A DNA stretch of 64,000 nt from Neptuniibacter pectenicola (GTDB lineage Bacteria; Pseudomonadota; Gammaproteobacteria; Pseudomonadales; Balneatricaceae). This document shows, one piece after another, positions 1 to 8,331 of this stretch (position 1 is the first letter of the stretch; each line of letters begins with the position of its first letter). The stretch spans positions 124,001-188,000 of the forward strand of contig NZ_LUTS01000001.1 in assembly GCF_001597735.1 (NCBI RefSeq). Reading direction: 5' to 3'. The notes under the pieces are model-generated. The model made no database searches. It saw nothing but the letters and a program-made list of their open reading frames with translations, and was not told the DNA's origin. Position numbers and translations under genes: made by a program.

Positions 1-1484
1 AGGAATGAACGGTCATGACTCACTAACAGAATCGTGCCATCAAAATCAAGAATGATCTCTTCCAACAACTCCAGGGTTTCAATATCTAGATCGTTGGTCG
101 GCTCATCCAAAACAAGTAAATTAGCAGGCTGGCTAAAAAGCTTCGCCAGTAACACACGGTTAGTTTCCCCACCGGACAACGCTTTAACTGGCGTTCTCGC
201 GCGCTCTGGAGCAAACATAAAGTCATTAAGGTAACTGATAAGGTGGCGCTGTTTACCATTAATAGTGATGCTTTCACGGCCTTCAGCAATGTTATCCATA
301 ACTGATTTTTCAGGATCAACCTGTGCACGCAACTGGTCAAAATACGCCACTTCAATATTGGTACCCAATTTCACTTGGCCACTATCTGGGGTTTGTTTAC
401 CTAACAACACACTCAAAAGGCTACTTTTCCCTGCACCATTAGGCCCGATCAGCCCAACACGGTCACCCCTTAATAGGGTGAAATCGAAATGACTAAATAG
501 CGTTTTATCATCAAACCCTAAGGTAACATCCTGCAATTCAGCAACAATCTTCCCGCTACGCGCTGCTTCTTCGAGTGAGAATTTAGCCTTACCACCACGT
601 TCACGACGATCAGACCGCTCATTACGCATCGACTTTAATGCACGAACGCGCCCTTCGTTACGGGTTCGGCGGGCTTTAATCCCCTGCCTAATCCATGTTT
701 CTTCTTGAGCTAAACGTTTATCAAAGAGCGCATTTTGCTTCTCTTCATCTTCCAGCATCTTCTGCTTCAACTCCATATAAGCAGAATAGCTTCCAGGGAA
801 AGATGATAAATTACCTCGATCCAACTCGATAATCCGCGTCGCCAAGCGATCCACCAACGCTCGGTCATGGGAGATTATTAATAATCCCCCTCTAAATTCA
901 AGTAACTGCTGCTCTAGCCACTCAATGGTTTCAATATCCAGATGGTTAGTCGGCTCATCGAGTAGCAACAGGTCTGGCTTTTGGACCAGCGCGGCACCTA
1001 ACGCCGTTCTACGACGCCAACCACCTGATAATTCCGACATTAACTTATCACCGGGCAGATCAAGCTGCTCGATGACTCGCTGCACTCGCTGCTCTAAATG
1101 CCAACCGTCGACAGCTTCAATTTCATGCTGCAGGTGCTCCAGCTTATTCATATCCACATCAGCAGATGAAGCTAATTCATCATAAGCCTCTCTTAACTTC
1201 AGCACATCTTGTAATCCGGCGGTAACAACATCCCGAACCAAGCGCTCATCTGCAGCAGGCATCGCCTGAGGAAGTTCCGCGATACGACAGGTGGGAGCGA
1301 CCCAAAACTTGCCCCCATCCGCTTTATGGTGACCCGCAACAATCTTGAGCAATGTGGACTTGCCCGCACCGTTTAATCCAACCAGTGCGACCCTTTCACC
1401 AGGATCTATTTGAAAATCAACATTATCTAAAAGGGGTTTCGCGCCAAAGGCGATTGATATTTTATCGAGTCTAATAAGTGGCAT
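1..1484 (-). CDS. uup: ABC-F family ATPase Uup (3' end off window)
   Basis: Soluble ATPase with two ABC domains and no membrane part; the ABC-F family acts at the ribosome, and Uup is also linked to branched DNA intermediates and precise transposon excision. About 494 codons are seen from the ATG at 1484. Domain 1 has Walker A GLNGAGKST, signature LSGGW and Walker B LLLDEPTNHLD. A charged linker follows, then domain 2 with GPNGAGKST, LSGGETNR and LVLDEPTNDLD, and the frame leaves the window just after SHDRSF. The DEPTNDLDIETLELLE stretch is typical of Uup rather than YheS or EttA. The C-terminal DNA-binding coiled coil (about 140 residues in Uup) is not visible. It is divergent from slt. Confidence 0.9.
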   Translation of the reverse strand, partial: MPLIRLDKISIAFGAKPLLDNVDFQIDPGERVALVGLNGAGKSTLLKIVAGHHKADGGKFWVAPTCRIAELPQAMPAADERLVRDVVTAGLQDVLKLREAYDELASSADVDMNKLEHLQHEIEAVDGWHLEQRVQRVIEQLDLPGDKLMSELSGGWRRRTALGAALVQKPDLLLLDEPTNHLDIETIEWLEQQLLEFRGGLLIISHDRALVDRLATRIIELDRGNLSSFPGSYSAYMELKQKMLEDEEKQNALFDKRLAQEETWIRQGIKARRTRNEGRVRALKSMRNERSDRRERGGKAKFSLEEAARSGKIVAELQDVTLGFDDKTLFSHFDFTLLRGDRVGLIGPNGAGKSSLLSVLLGKQTPDSGQVKLGTNIEVAYFDQLRAQVDPEKSVMDNIAEGRESITINGKQRHLISYLNDFMFAPERARTPVKALSGGETNRVLLAKLFSQPANLLVLDEPTNDLDIETLELLEEIILDFDGTILLVSHDRSF

Positions 1485-1634
1485 GATTGTTCAGCTTTTG
1501 TTCTATGAGGGCGCTATTCTACTGGTTTTTAATAGATATGCATGAAAATGCTGCATTCAAGCAAATTATTATTTAATAATTGACTCAAACTACCGTATAA
1601 ATAAGTAAAGGCAACATCACACAGGGCTTGGTCA

Positions 1635-3611
1635 ATGTATCGCGTTATGCACAGATCTATCGTTTCACTACTTTTTGTAGCATTCACAATAATAATATTA
1701 ACAACGACAGAGTACACTCATGCATCTACAGAAAAGCTACGTCAGAAATTCCTTCAGGCCGAATCACTCTTAAAGCAAAATAAAACGGACGCTTATACTA
1801 AATTACGCGCCCAATTAGATGAGTACCCTCTGGCCCCTTACCTAGACTATCAACAGTTATTAAAAAACCTCGATCAGTCCACGCCCAAAACGGTAAGTGC
1901 ATTTATCGACAAATACAGCGAACTACCTATTGCGAGCCGCCTTAATCGAACATGGCTCAAGCACCTTCACAAACAGAAACAATGGCAGACCTACAGCCAA
2001 CACTTCACGTTATACCCGATCAATCAAACCCACTATGAGTGCATACAGCTGCAAGCCGCACTTAATGGGAACGATAAACAGAAAAAAGAGGCACTGTATA
2101 AAGCCAAAACACTGTGGCTGGTCGGCAAATCCCAGCCAGCAACCTGTGACCCCCTATTTAAAGCATGGATGGCTACGGGCAGACCTACATCCAGCGAAGC
2201 CTTCGAACGCTTTTGGCTCAGTCTTGAACAAAACAATATCAAGCTTGCTCAATACATCGACAAGAAAATCACAGATAAAAAACAAAAAGCGTTTACCTCA
2301 CAGTTTTGGAGCCTTTATAACGCGCCAGAAACGATCTCTAAAAAATCACTGTCACGGATACCCAAAGCCCACAAAACCTCTGTTGCGCAGTTAATTTACA
2401 AACGCTGGTACAGAACCCAACCCATTACCGCTACACAGGCGTGGGTGAAGAACAGAGATCAACTGATGGAGGAAGCTGAGCAGCTTTCTGTCACTGAATA
2501 CATGGGCATTCGCCTTAACCGAAACTACCACCCGCAGGCGATAAAACTCTCTGCACTGCTCGACCCTGACTACAAACTAGAATCACTCATTGAAAGCCGC
2601 ATTCGAAACGCACTCGCCCAACAAAACTGGACTGAAGTACAAAAAGGTATTGAACACCTCAGTGACGCCCTTAAACAAGATCCCAAGTGGCAGTACTGGG
2701 ACTTAATTGCAGCGCGTAACCTATCACCAAATAAGGACCAAAAAGCGCAGCTAGCAGCCCTCGCTAAAGACCGAAGCTTTTACGGTTTTCTAGCGGCCGA
2801 ACTCAATAACAGTCCATTCCAGCTCAATGCAATTGATGAAACCTTATCAGATGATCAGTTAACCCAATTATCAAGCAAGCCCGCCGTTGCACGCGCTAAA
2901 GAGTTGTTCACATTAGGCCGCTTAATTGAGGCTAACCGCGAATGGAATTTAGCCCTATCAAAAATGACCCCCGAAGAGAAAAATGTTGCCGGCTACTTAG
3001 CAAAATCCTGGGGATGGTATTTACAAGCAATTATTAACGCCGCCAAAACTGAGCGGTGGGACCATATTGATTTACGCTTTCCGCAGCCCCACAGCCAGTT
3101 ATTTAAAACCCATGCATTAAAAAATGAGTTAGACCTGAGTTTTCCGATGGCTATCGCCCGCCAAGAAAGTGCATTTCTCTATAATGCTCAATCACGCGTA
3201 GGCGCTAGGGGCTTAATGCAACTTATGCCAAAAACAGCCAAGCAAACTGCACAAAAACATGACGTACCTTACAAAAAAACATCACAGCTTTATGACCCAG
3301 AAACCAACATCACACTAGGTTCCGCCTACCTTGGTGACATGTTAAAACGCTTTGACAATAATCCAGCGTTTGCCGCAGCGGCCTACAATGCAGGGCCCCA
3401 TAGGGTTAAGCGCTGGTTAAAACAGCGCGGCGAACTGCCTTTAGATGTGTGGATAGAAACAATCCCTTTCAAAGAAACCCGTAGATATGTGCAGAATGTC
3501 TTAGCATTTCGCGTTATTTACGATCGCTTGGCGGGACGCGAAGCCAGCTTACTCACAGAAAAACAGATTAAACTACTGGCGTTAAATCAAAATAAAGCAA
3601 CCGCGCTCTAA
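1635..3611 (+). CDS. slt: Soluble lytic murein transglycosylase
   Basis: Exported enzyme that cleaves peptidoglycan between MurNAc and GlcNAc, leaving 1,6-anhydro-MurNAc ends. At 658 residues it has the Slt70 size. A signal peptide is visible (MHRSIVSLLFVAFTIIIL, ending near THAS). A long helical superhelix region follows. The C-terminal lysozyme-like domain holds the catalytic Glu511 in ARQESAF, then GLMQLMP and AYNAGPHRVKRW. The in-frame ATG at 1647 (Met5) is an equally possible start; neither has a clear ribosome site. It is transcribed alone, divergent from uup, with a hairpin after the stop. Confidence 0.93.
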   Translation: MYRVMHRSIVSLLFVAFTIIILTTTEYTHASTEKLRQKFLQAESLLKQNKTDAYTKLRAQLDEYPLAPYLDYQQLLKNLDQSTPKTVSAFIDKYSELPIASRLNRTWLKHLHKQKQWQTYSQHFTLYPINQTHYECIQLQAALNGNDKQKKEALYKAKTLWLVGKSQPATCDPLFKAWMATGRPTSSEAFERFWLSLEQNNIKLAQYIDKKITDKKQKAFTSQFWSLYNAPETISKKSLSRIPKAHKTSVAQLIYKRWYRTQPITATQAWVKNRDQLMEEAEQLSVTEYMGIRLNRNYHPQAIKLSALLDPDYKLESLIESRIRNALAQQNWTEVQKGIEHLSDALKQDPKWQYWDLIAARNLSPNKDQKAQLAALAKDRSFYGFLAAELNNSPFQLNAIDETLSDDQLTQLSSKPAVARAKELFTLGRLIEANREWNLALSKMTPEEKNVAGYLAKSWGWYLQAIINAAKTERWDHIDLRFPQPHSQLFKTHALKNELDLSFPMAIARQESAFLYNAQSRVGARGLMQLMPKTAKQTAQKHDVPYKKTSQLYDPETNITLGSAYLGDMLKRFDNNPAFAAAAYNAGPHRVKRWLKQRGELPLDVWIETIPFKETRRYVQNVLAFRVIYDRLAGREASLLTEKQIKLLALNQNKATAL

Positions 3612-3638
3612 CCTCTTACCAAAAGAAAACCGTTAACC

Positions 3639-3680
3639 TATCTAGGGGGCAACACGCGCCCCTAGATATACTTTATTCTT
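3639..3680 (+). terminator. Hairpin after slt
   Basis: TATCTAGGGG (3639-3648) and CCCCTAGATA (3659-3668) form a perfect 10-bp stem with a 10-base loop. The sequence after it is T-rich (ACTTTATTCTTTT) but not a pure T tract. It probably ends slt transcription before tatD, though an imperfect terminator would let some RNA read into tatD. Confidence 0.5.
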
Positions 3681-3698
3681 TTATGCAGGCTTACCTTC

Positions 3699-4499
3699 AT
3701 GAACCACTACTCTTGGACCGATATTGGCGTCAACTTAACGGACAGTAGCTTCGACAACGATCGCAATGAAGTGATCGAGCAAGCCTTCAGCCAAGGTATA
3801 GATAAACTTATAATTACAGGCACAACACTTAAAGAATCCTTAGCGGCGCTTCATCTCTGTCAACGCTACCCTAACCAACTTTACTGCACCGTCGGCATCC
3901 ATCCCCACTATGCAAAAGACCACGCTTCAGCGGACTTACACGAACTAGAAACACTGGTAAAAGAAGCCGGTGTCGTGGCTATAGGAGAAACAGGGCTAGA
4001 TTTTAATCGAAACCTTTCGCCTCCCGAACAACAAATAACCAGCTTCATTGCTCAATTAGAGATCGCGTCCAATCATCAGCAGCCGCTTTTTCTTCACGAA
4101 CGAGATGCCCACACTAAGCAACTAGAGATACTAAAAGCCCACCGTGATGATTTTACACACGCAGTTATTCACTGCTTTACCGGTTCAAAGCAGGCCCTCT
4201 ATAACTACCTAGATCTGGATCTACATATAGGCATTACTGGCTGGATTTGCGATGAACGAAGAGGGCTCGAGTTACAAAAACTCGTTAAAGAGATCCCCGC
4301 CGATCGATTAATGTTAGAAACGGATGCCCCATACCTCCTACCAAGAGATATAAAACCCAAGCCTAAATCAAGACGTAACACGCCCAGCTATCTGCCACAT
4401 ATTGCCAACGTCGTCGCCGGGTTAGTCGACAAAGAGCTGGCGCAGCTCAATGAAGAGGTTCAGCAAACGACCTACGATTTTTTCAACCTTTCAGCTTAA
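3699..4499 (+). CDS. tatD: TatD family metal-dependent deoxyribonuclease
   Basis: Metal-dependent 3'-5' DNase of the TatD amidohydrolase fold, linked in other bacteria to DNA repair and processing under oxidative stress. At 266 residues it is full length. Visible motifs are the N-terminal DIGVNLTDSSF, GIHPHYAKD, GETGLDFNRN, HERDAH, HCFTGS and LETDAPYLLPRD, together with the NTPSYLPHIA region, covering the metal-binding His, Glu and Asp positions of the family. This suggests TatD proper rather than YcfH. The gene is convergent with the next one, with only about 11 bases between the stops. Confidence 0.92.
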   Translation: MNHYSWTDIGVNLTDSSFDNDRNEVIEQAFSQGIDKLIITGTTLKESLAALHLCQRYPNQLYCTVGIHPHYAKDHASADLHELETLVKEAGVVAIGETGLDFNRNLSPPEQQITSFIAQLEIASNHQQPLFLHERDAHTKQLEILKAHRDDFTHAVIHCFTGSKQALYNYLDLDLHIGITGWICDERRGLELQKLVKEIPADRLMLETDAPYLLPRDIKPKPKSRRNTPSYLPHIANVVAGLVDKELAQLNEEVQQTTYDFFNLSA

Positions 4500-4510
4500 C
4501 TAAAACCGCC

Positions 4511-4762
4511 CTACTCACTCGCGAGGGCCTTTAAAAAATCAGCGAGTTGATGGGCATCAAACGGCCACCCCAGCGTTTTACCACTAACAACATCCACCAC
4601 TACCGGAATCGTTAACGCATATGTTTCCATTAGCCCATCATCTTCCGCTATATCCACTTGGTAAATAGCATACTCGCTCATATCAACCGTTGACGCGATG
4701 ACCGCTTCCGCCAGATCACACAAGTGGCAGCCCAAGGTACCCATTAACTCTAATTCCCGCAT
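4511..4762 (-). CDS. Small glutaredoxin-like protein (DUF836 family)
   Basis: An 83-residue thioredoxin-fold protein with a CHLC redox motif (CxxC) right after the first strand (MRELELMGTLGCHLCDLAE) and the cis-proline region TIPVVV. DUF836/glutaredoxin-like proteins of this size are common in gammaproteobacteria and lack a firm substrate. It has no signal peptide, so it is probably cytoplasmic. It stands alone, convergent with tatD. Confidence 0.8.
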   Translation of the reverse strand: MRELELMGTLGCHLCDLAEAVIASTVDMSEYAIYQVDIAEDDGLMETYALTIPVVVDVVSGKTLGWPFDAHQLADFLKALASE

Positions 4763-5276
4763 ATCATTTTCACACTCACGCCGTTATTTTTGATTAAAAA
4801 AGTAAGCCACCCACCGAAAGACATAGCCTTGATCTATTATTAAACCTCTGCAGTTGACCCCGCTAGCACCTAATCATTGGTAGTACCTATCTGTTTATCA
4901 ATATCAAATGCTCAATCATCGCCTATACTGAACCCCCATGCATAAAAAAATGGGCAAACCAGACATACAATGCGTACGCTCAGGTTATACAAAAGAAATT
5001 CATTACAAAATACTGCAATATATGAATGCTATTATCGATAAAAGGCCCGTAATTTAGTCGTAACACCTAAGTGCCATCGACCAATGAATAACTTGATTTG
5101 TTGCACTGCACAATAATATGCTATTCTATTAATTATGCCCTTGTATTCTTGCAAAGAAAAACCTGTGCGAATATGCTGAAAACTGGTATTTATTGCCCTT
5201 AATCCGCCTCCTAATCATAAAGACTATGTGAAGCTAGGCTAGATGGAAAACGGATATGACAAAGAAAGGCGAACCA
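4763..5276. other. AT-rich intergenic region upstream of phaC
   Basis: About 510 bases without a credible gene; the only short ORF (start 4938) looks like chance. It must hold the promoters of the glutaredoxin-like gene on the minus strand and phaC on the plus strand. The one structured element I see is a TGCA-rich near-palindrome at 5098-5113, listed separately. A weak promoter-like pair, TTGTTG (5098) and TATTCT (5122) with an 18-base spacer, overlaps it. Confidence 0.5.
5098..5113. promoter_or_regulatory. Possible PhaR-type operator upstream of phaC
   Basis: TTGTTGCACTGCACAA is close to a palindrome of the form TTGTTGCA-N-TGCAACAA, and TGCA-rich sites are recognised by the PHA regulator PhaR in other proteobacteria. 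It lies about 165 bases before phaC and overlaps a weak -35/-10 pair. A second copy of the half-site lies before mqo (8153-8167). The sequence is directly seen; the regulator is an inference, and no phaR or phasin gene is in the window. Confidence 0.35.
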
Positions 5277-7013
5277 ATGGATAACAACAACTTGCTCTCA
5301 AATCCCCAAGAATTTATTGACTACCTCAACACCGAGACCCAAAAAGTGTTCGATATGTTTTCCACTTCGGGTGGTGATGATATTTTTGCCCAATTTACAC
5401 AGTCTTGGACGGAACTTGCAAACCGCTCATGGGAAGACCCAACCGTCTGGATTCGCGCGATTACCGACTATCAGCAGAGCCAAATGAGCCTATGGACCAA
5501 TCTCTTAACAGGGAAAGCGTCCGATGCGGTAGCGGAACCTGCGCGAGGCGACCGCCGCTTCCAAGCGGAGGAGTGGTCTCAAAACCCTGTTTTTGACTAT
5601 ATCAAGCAGTCCTACCTTCTAAGCTCTAAGCTGATGCAAGAGATGGCAGCCAACGCAAACTTGTCCGATAACGAGCAGAAAAAGCTAGAGTTCTATACTC
5701 AGCAATACATTGATGCGCTTTCGCCAACAAACTTTGCCATGACAAACCCAGAAGTGTTGCAGCAAGCACTTGAAACCAATGGACAAAGCTTAGTTGACGG
5801 TCTTAAAAATCTACTCGGTGATGTAGATAAAGGCCGTATCTCTATGACAGATGAATCTGCTTTTGTTCTAGGTGAAAACATTGCAACAACACCGGGCACG
5901 GTTGTTTTCGAAAATGAGATGTTTCAGCTTATTCAATATAAGCCAACGACCGAAGAAACATTCGCGCGCCCTACATTGATTGTGCCACCGTGTATTAATA
6001 AATTTTATATTCTTGATCTACAAGAAAGTAACTCCTACGTGAAGTACTGTGTTGATCAAGGACAGACAACCTTCCTAATCTCTTGGCTTAACCCGACCAT
6101 TGAACAGGGACAAATTAGCTGGGACGATTACATTGACGAAGGCATCATTAAAGCCAGCCACGTCGCTAAAGAGATCACTAAAGCCGACAAGGTCAATGCA
6201 GTAGCATGGTGTGTCGGTGGTACGTTCTTAGCGTCAGCACTAGCGGTGATGGCAGCACGGAAAGACACAACGATTGCATCCGCCACCTTCTTTACAACAC
6301 TATTAGACTTCTCTGATCCGGGTGATCTATGTGTGTTTATTGATGAGCAGCAAGTTAAAAAACTAGAAGACAAAGTCACTAATCAGGGATACCTGAGTGG
6401 TCGTGAGCTCGCAACCTCGTTCAACATGCTCCGTTCTAATGATTTAATCTGGTCATACGTTGTTAATAACTACCTAAAAGGTCAGACACCGCCTCCTTTC
6501 GACATTCTCTACTGGAACAGTGACTCGACCAACCTACCTGCGAAAATGTACACCTTCTACATCAACAATATGTACCTTGAAAACGCACTGGTTAAGAAAG
6601 ACGCATTAACACTCTGTGGTGAAAAGATCGACTTAGGAAAAATCAAGATTCCTTGCTACTTCCTATCCACCATTGAAGACCATATTGCCCCTTGGAAAGG
6701 CACCTTCCCAGGTACCGAACTCCTTAAAGGCAAAAATGAATTTGTACTAGGTGCAAGCGGCCACGTTGCAGGGGTTATCAACCCTGCCTCTAAAAACCGT
6801 CGTAACTACTGGATTAACGGTGAACTAGGCCAAGGCCCAGACCACTGGTTAGAATCAGCAGAGCGCCAAGAAGGCTCATGGTGGCCACACTGGTCTGAAT
6901 GGCTAAAACGCCGTGCAGGCAAAAAAGTAGCCGCCCCCGAAACAGAGGGCAACGACACCTACCAAGGCATTGAAGCGGCGCCGGGTCGTTACGTCACGGT
7001 TCGAATCGACTAA
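5277..7013 (+). CDS. phaC: Class I poly(3-hydroxyalkanoate) synthase
   Basis: Polymerises (R)-3-hydroxyacyl-CoA into polyhydroxyalkanoate at the surface of carbon-storage granules. The protein is about 578 residues, the usual class I length. It has the alpha/beta-hydrolase fold with a lipase-like box in which Cys replaces Ser (VAWCVGGTF). The catalytic triad is visible as Cys312, Asp468 (STIEDHIAP) and His496 (GASGHVAG). I chose the ATG at 5277 because AAAGG stands 7 bases before it; the in-frame ATG at 5256 would add seven residues. No phaA, phaB or phasin gene is adjacent, so the gene is a singleton with its own terminator. Confidence 0.95.
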   Translation: MDNNNLLSNPQEFIDYLNTETQKVFDMFSTSGGDDIFAQFTQSWTELANRSWEDPTVWIRAITDYQQSQMSLWTNLLTGKASDAVAEPARGDRRFQAEEWSQNPVFDYIKQSYLLSSKLMQEMAANANLSDNEQKKLEFYTQQYIDALSPTNFAMTNPEVLQQALETNGQSLVDGLKNLLGDVDKGRISMTDESAFVLGENIATTPGTVVFENEMFQLIQYKPTTEETFARPTLIVPPCINKFYILDLQESNSYVKYCVDQGQTTFLISWLNPTIEQGQISWDDYIDEGIIKASHVAKEITKADKVNAVAWCVGGTFLASALAVMAARKDTTIASATFFTTLLDFSDPGDLCVFIDEQQVKKLEDKVTNQGYLSGRELATSFNMLRSNDLIWSYVVNNYLKGQTPPPFDILYWNSDSTNLPAKMYTFYINNMYLENALVKKDALTLCGEKIDLGKIKIPCYFLSTIEDHIAPWKGTFPGTELLKGKNEFVLGASGHVAGVINPASKNRRNYWINGELGQGPDHWLESAERQEGSWWPHWSEWLKRRAGKKVAAPETEGNDTYQGIEAAPGRYVTVRID

Positions 7014-7025
7014 GCTTAACGCACT

Positions 7026-7056
7026 AAAAAAGGAGCCTTTTAGGCTCCTTTTTTTT
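7026..7056. terminator. Terminator between phaC and the convergent gene at 7074
   Basis: A-rich flank, GGAGCC / GGCTCC stem extended by A-T pairs (7026-7037 with 7043-7056), loop of 5 bases, then a run of eight T. The A and T flanks on both sides make it usable from both directions, which fits the convergent genes around it. Confidence 0.85.
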
Positions 7057-7073
7057 GATCTAAACGATGGACA

Positions 7074-7487
7074 TTAATTCAACGTTCTAGCCAACGCACT
7101 AATCTCACCTTTAAGCTCATCGTCATCAGTAAAACTGGCAAACTTCTCAGATGTAGCCAGCGCATCTTTCGCCTGATCCATTTCACCTAACTCCGCCAAA
7201 CGTTGTGCAAGCGAGAACTGTATAGACGCCTTATACTCATTTTCTTTAAGTGAATCAGCAATCAGAAATGCTCGCTGGTAAAGCGCTACAGCATCCACGC
7301 TATCTTCAGTAAAGTCGGCTAAGGTTTCTAAAAAAAGAGGATGGTCACTCTTTTTACCTGCATGCAATTCACATAAGGAACTTAGTTGCTCATACAGCTG
7401 ATAAAACAACGTCTCATCATCTTGATCGGCCGCTGACAATAGCGCTTCAGCAAGCCGCTCTACCTGACTAAATAGATGTGCATTCAC
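7074..7487 (-). CDS. Acidic helical-repeat (TPR-like) protein of unknown function
   Basis: 137 residues, acidic and all-helical in appearance, with paired helices of TPR type (ALYQRAFLIADSLKENEY, then SLAQRLAELGEMDQAKDALA). I do not recognise a defined family. It has no signal peptide or membrane segment. It starts 3 bases after the stop of the SUKH-type gene upstream, so the two are almost certainly co-transcribed and may form a functional pair. Confidence 0.6.
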   Translation of the reverse strand: MNAHLFSQVERLAEALLSAADQDDETLFYQLYEQLSSLCELHAGKKSDHPLFLETLADFTEDSVDAVALYQRAFLIADSLKENEYKASIQFSLAQRLAELGEMDQAKDALATSEKFASFTDDDELKGEISALARTLN

Positions 7488-7490
7488 AGG

Positions 7491-7904
7491 CTAACTCTCC
7501 AACCAAACATCTTTGGCCCAATCCCATATTGATCCCCATTCATCCTCAATCGTATCCTCGAACAACCACAAAAATATCTGTCCGGTATCGGCGATACAAT
7601 AAAATCCATTCTCATGCTCACAGATAGGAATATACTCACGCGGCATACCAATATCCCATGCCCTAGCCGCCATATCAGGAAGAAAGGTATGAGATTGAGG
7701 GTCCGCACAGGTGGCCGGCTCAATAGAGCCACAAACAATATCGCTTGCCTCAAGCAAAAATTGTTTGTACTCATCCGGTAGCGAGATAAGAATAGCCTCC
7801 TCCACGTCTACCAAATCATCATAATCAGGTAGATCTAATGGCACCGGAACTTTTTGGTTACGTTCCTGTAACAACTCAAGAATATCTTCCACTAAGCACT
7901 CCAA
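7491..7904 (-). CDS. SMI1/KNR4 (SUKH) family protein
   Basis: 137 residues matching the SUKH pattern: an N-terminal acidic helix, VDVEEAILISLPDEYKQFLLEASD, a middle WDIGMPREYIPICEHENGFYCI segment and an IFLWLFEDTIEDEWGSIWDWAKDVW end. SUKH proteins are often immunity partners of polymorphic toxins, but many are housekeeping or of unknown role. No toxin gene is seen nearby; the partner gene is the small helical protein downstream. Family assignment is by pattern, without a profile search. Confidence 0.72.
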   Translation of the reverse strand: MECLVEDILELLQERNQKVPVPLDLPDYDDLVDVEEAILISLPDEYKQFLLEASDIVCGSIEPATCADPQSHTFLPDMAARAWDIGMPREYIPICEHENGFYCIADTGQIFLWLFEDTIEDEWGSIWDWAKDVWLES

Positions 7905-8331
7905 GCAGATGTATAAGGTTTGCAGACTAGTCCAGACGATTACATATGTAAATATCTAAAAAATTAATCACCAAAAAGCCGACAACTATAACCAAACGGA
8001 ATAAAAGACATTGATATAAATCAGCCTTAGCAAACAGTGCCCACTAACCCGCCCCAAAACATACTACTTTAGGATTAGCATTACCCAAATTGCTAACGCC
8101 TTTAGACTCTCAAACCAAGACATTCGTAACAAAATCCGTATAATTCGCGCCAACTGCACTGCAACAATATAATTGGAAATAGATGTATACCTATTGTTTG
8201 CAGGCTTCTGAAGTCTCAGGTGATCGCGTAATGAACAACAATCGACAGAATAATCATTACGTTAGGGCCACAAGCCCCATCGCCCGTGCCACTTCACAAA
8301 CCATTATTATTATTAAAATGGCGAAGTTCCT
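7905..8331. other. Intergenic region upstream of mqo
   Basis: About 430 bases of AT-rich sequence between divergent genes, with no ORF I believe. It should carry the mqo promoter and that of the SUKH gene pair. The only element that stands out is a TGCA-rich half-palindrome at 8153-8167. No convincing -35/-10 pair was identified. Confidence 0.45.
8153..8167. promoter_or_regulatory. Second TGCA-rich near-palindrome, upstream of mqo
   Basis: AACTGCACTGCAACAA contains TGCA-C-TGCA followed by a perfect ACAA arm. It is the mirror-image case of the site at 5098, where the TTGT arm is perfect. Both fit the form TTGTTGCA-N-TGCAACAA. It lies about 165 bases before the mqo start. Its role is unknown. 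Confidence 0.25.

Noticed and set aside
4938-5057. 39-codon ORF upstream of phaC
   Set aside because: No ribosome site, no recognisable content, too short; most likely chance.
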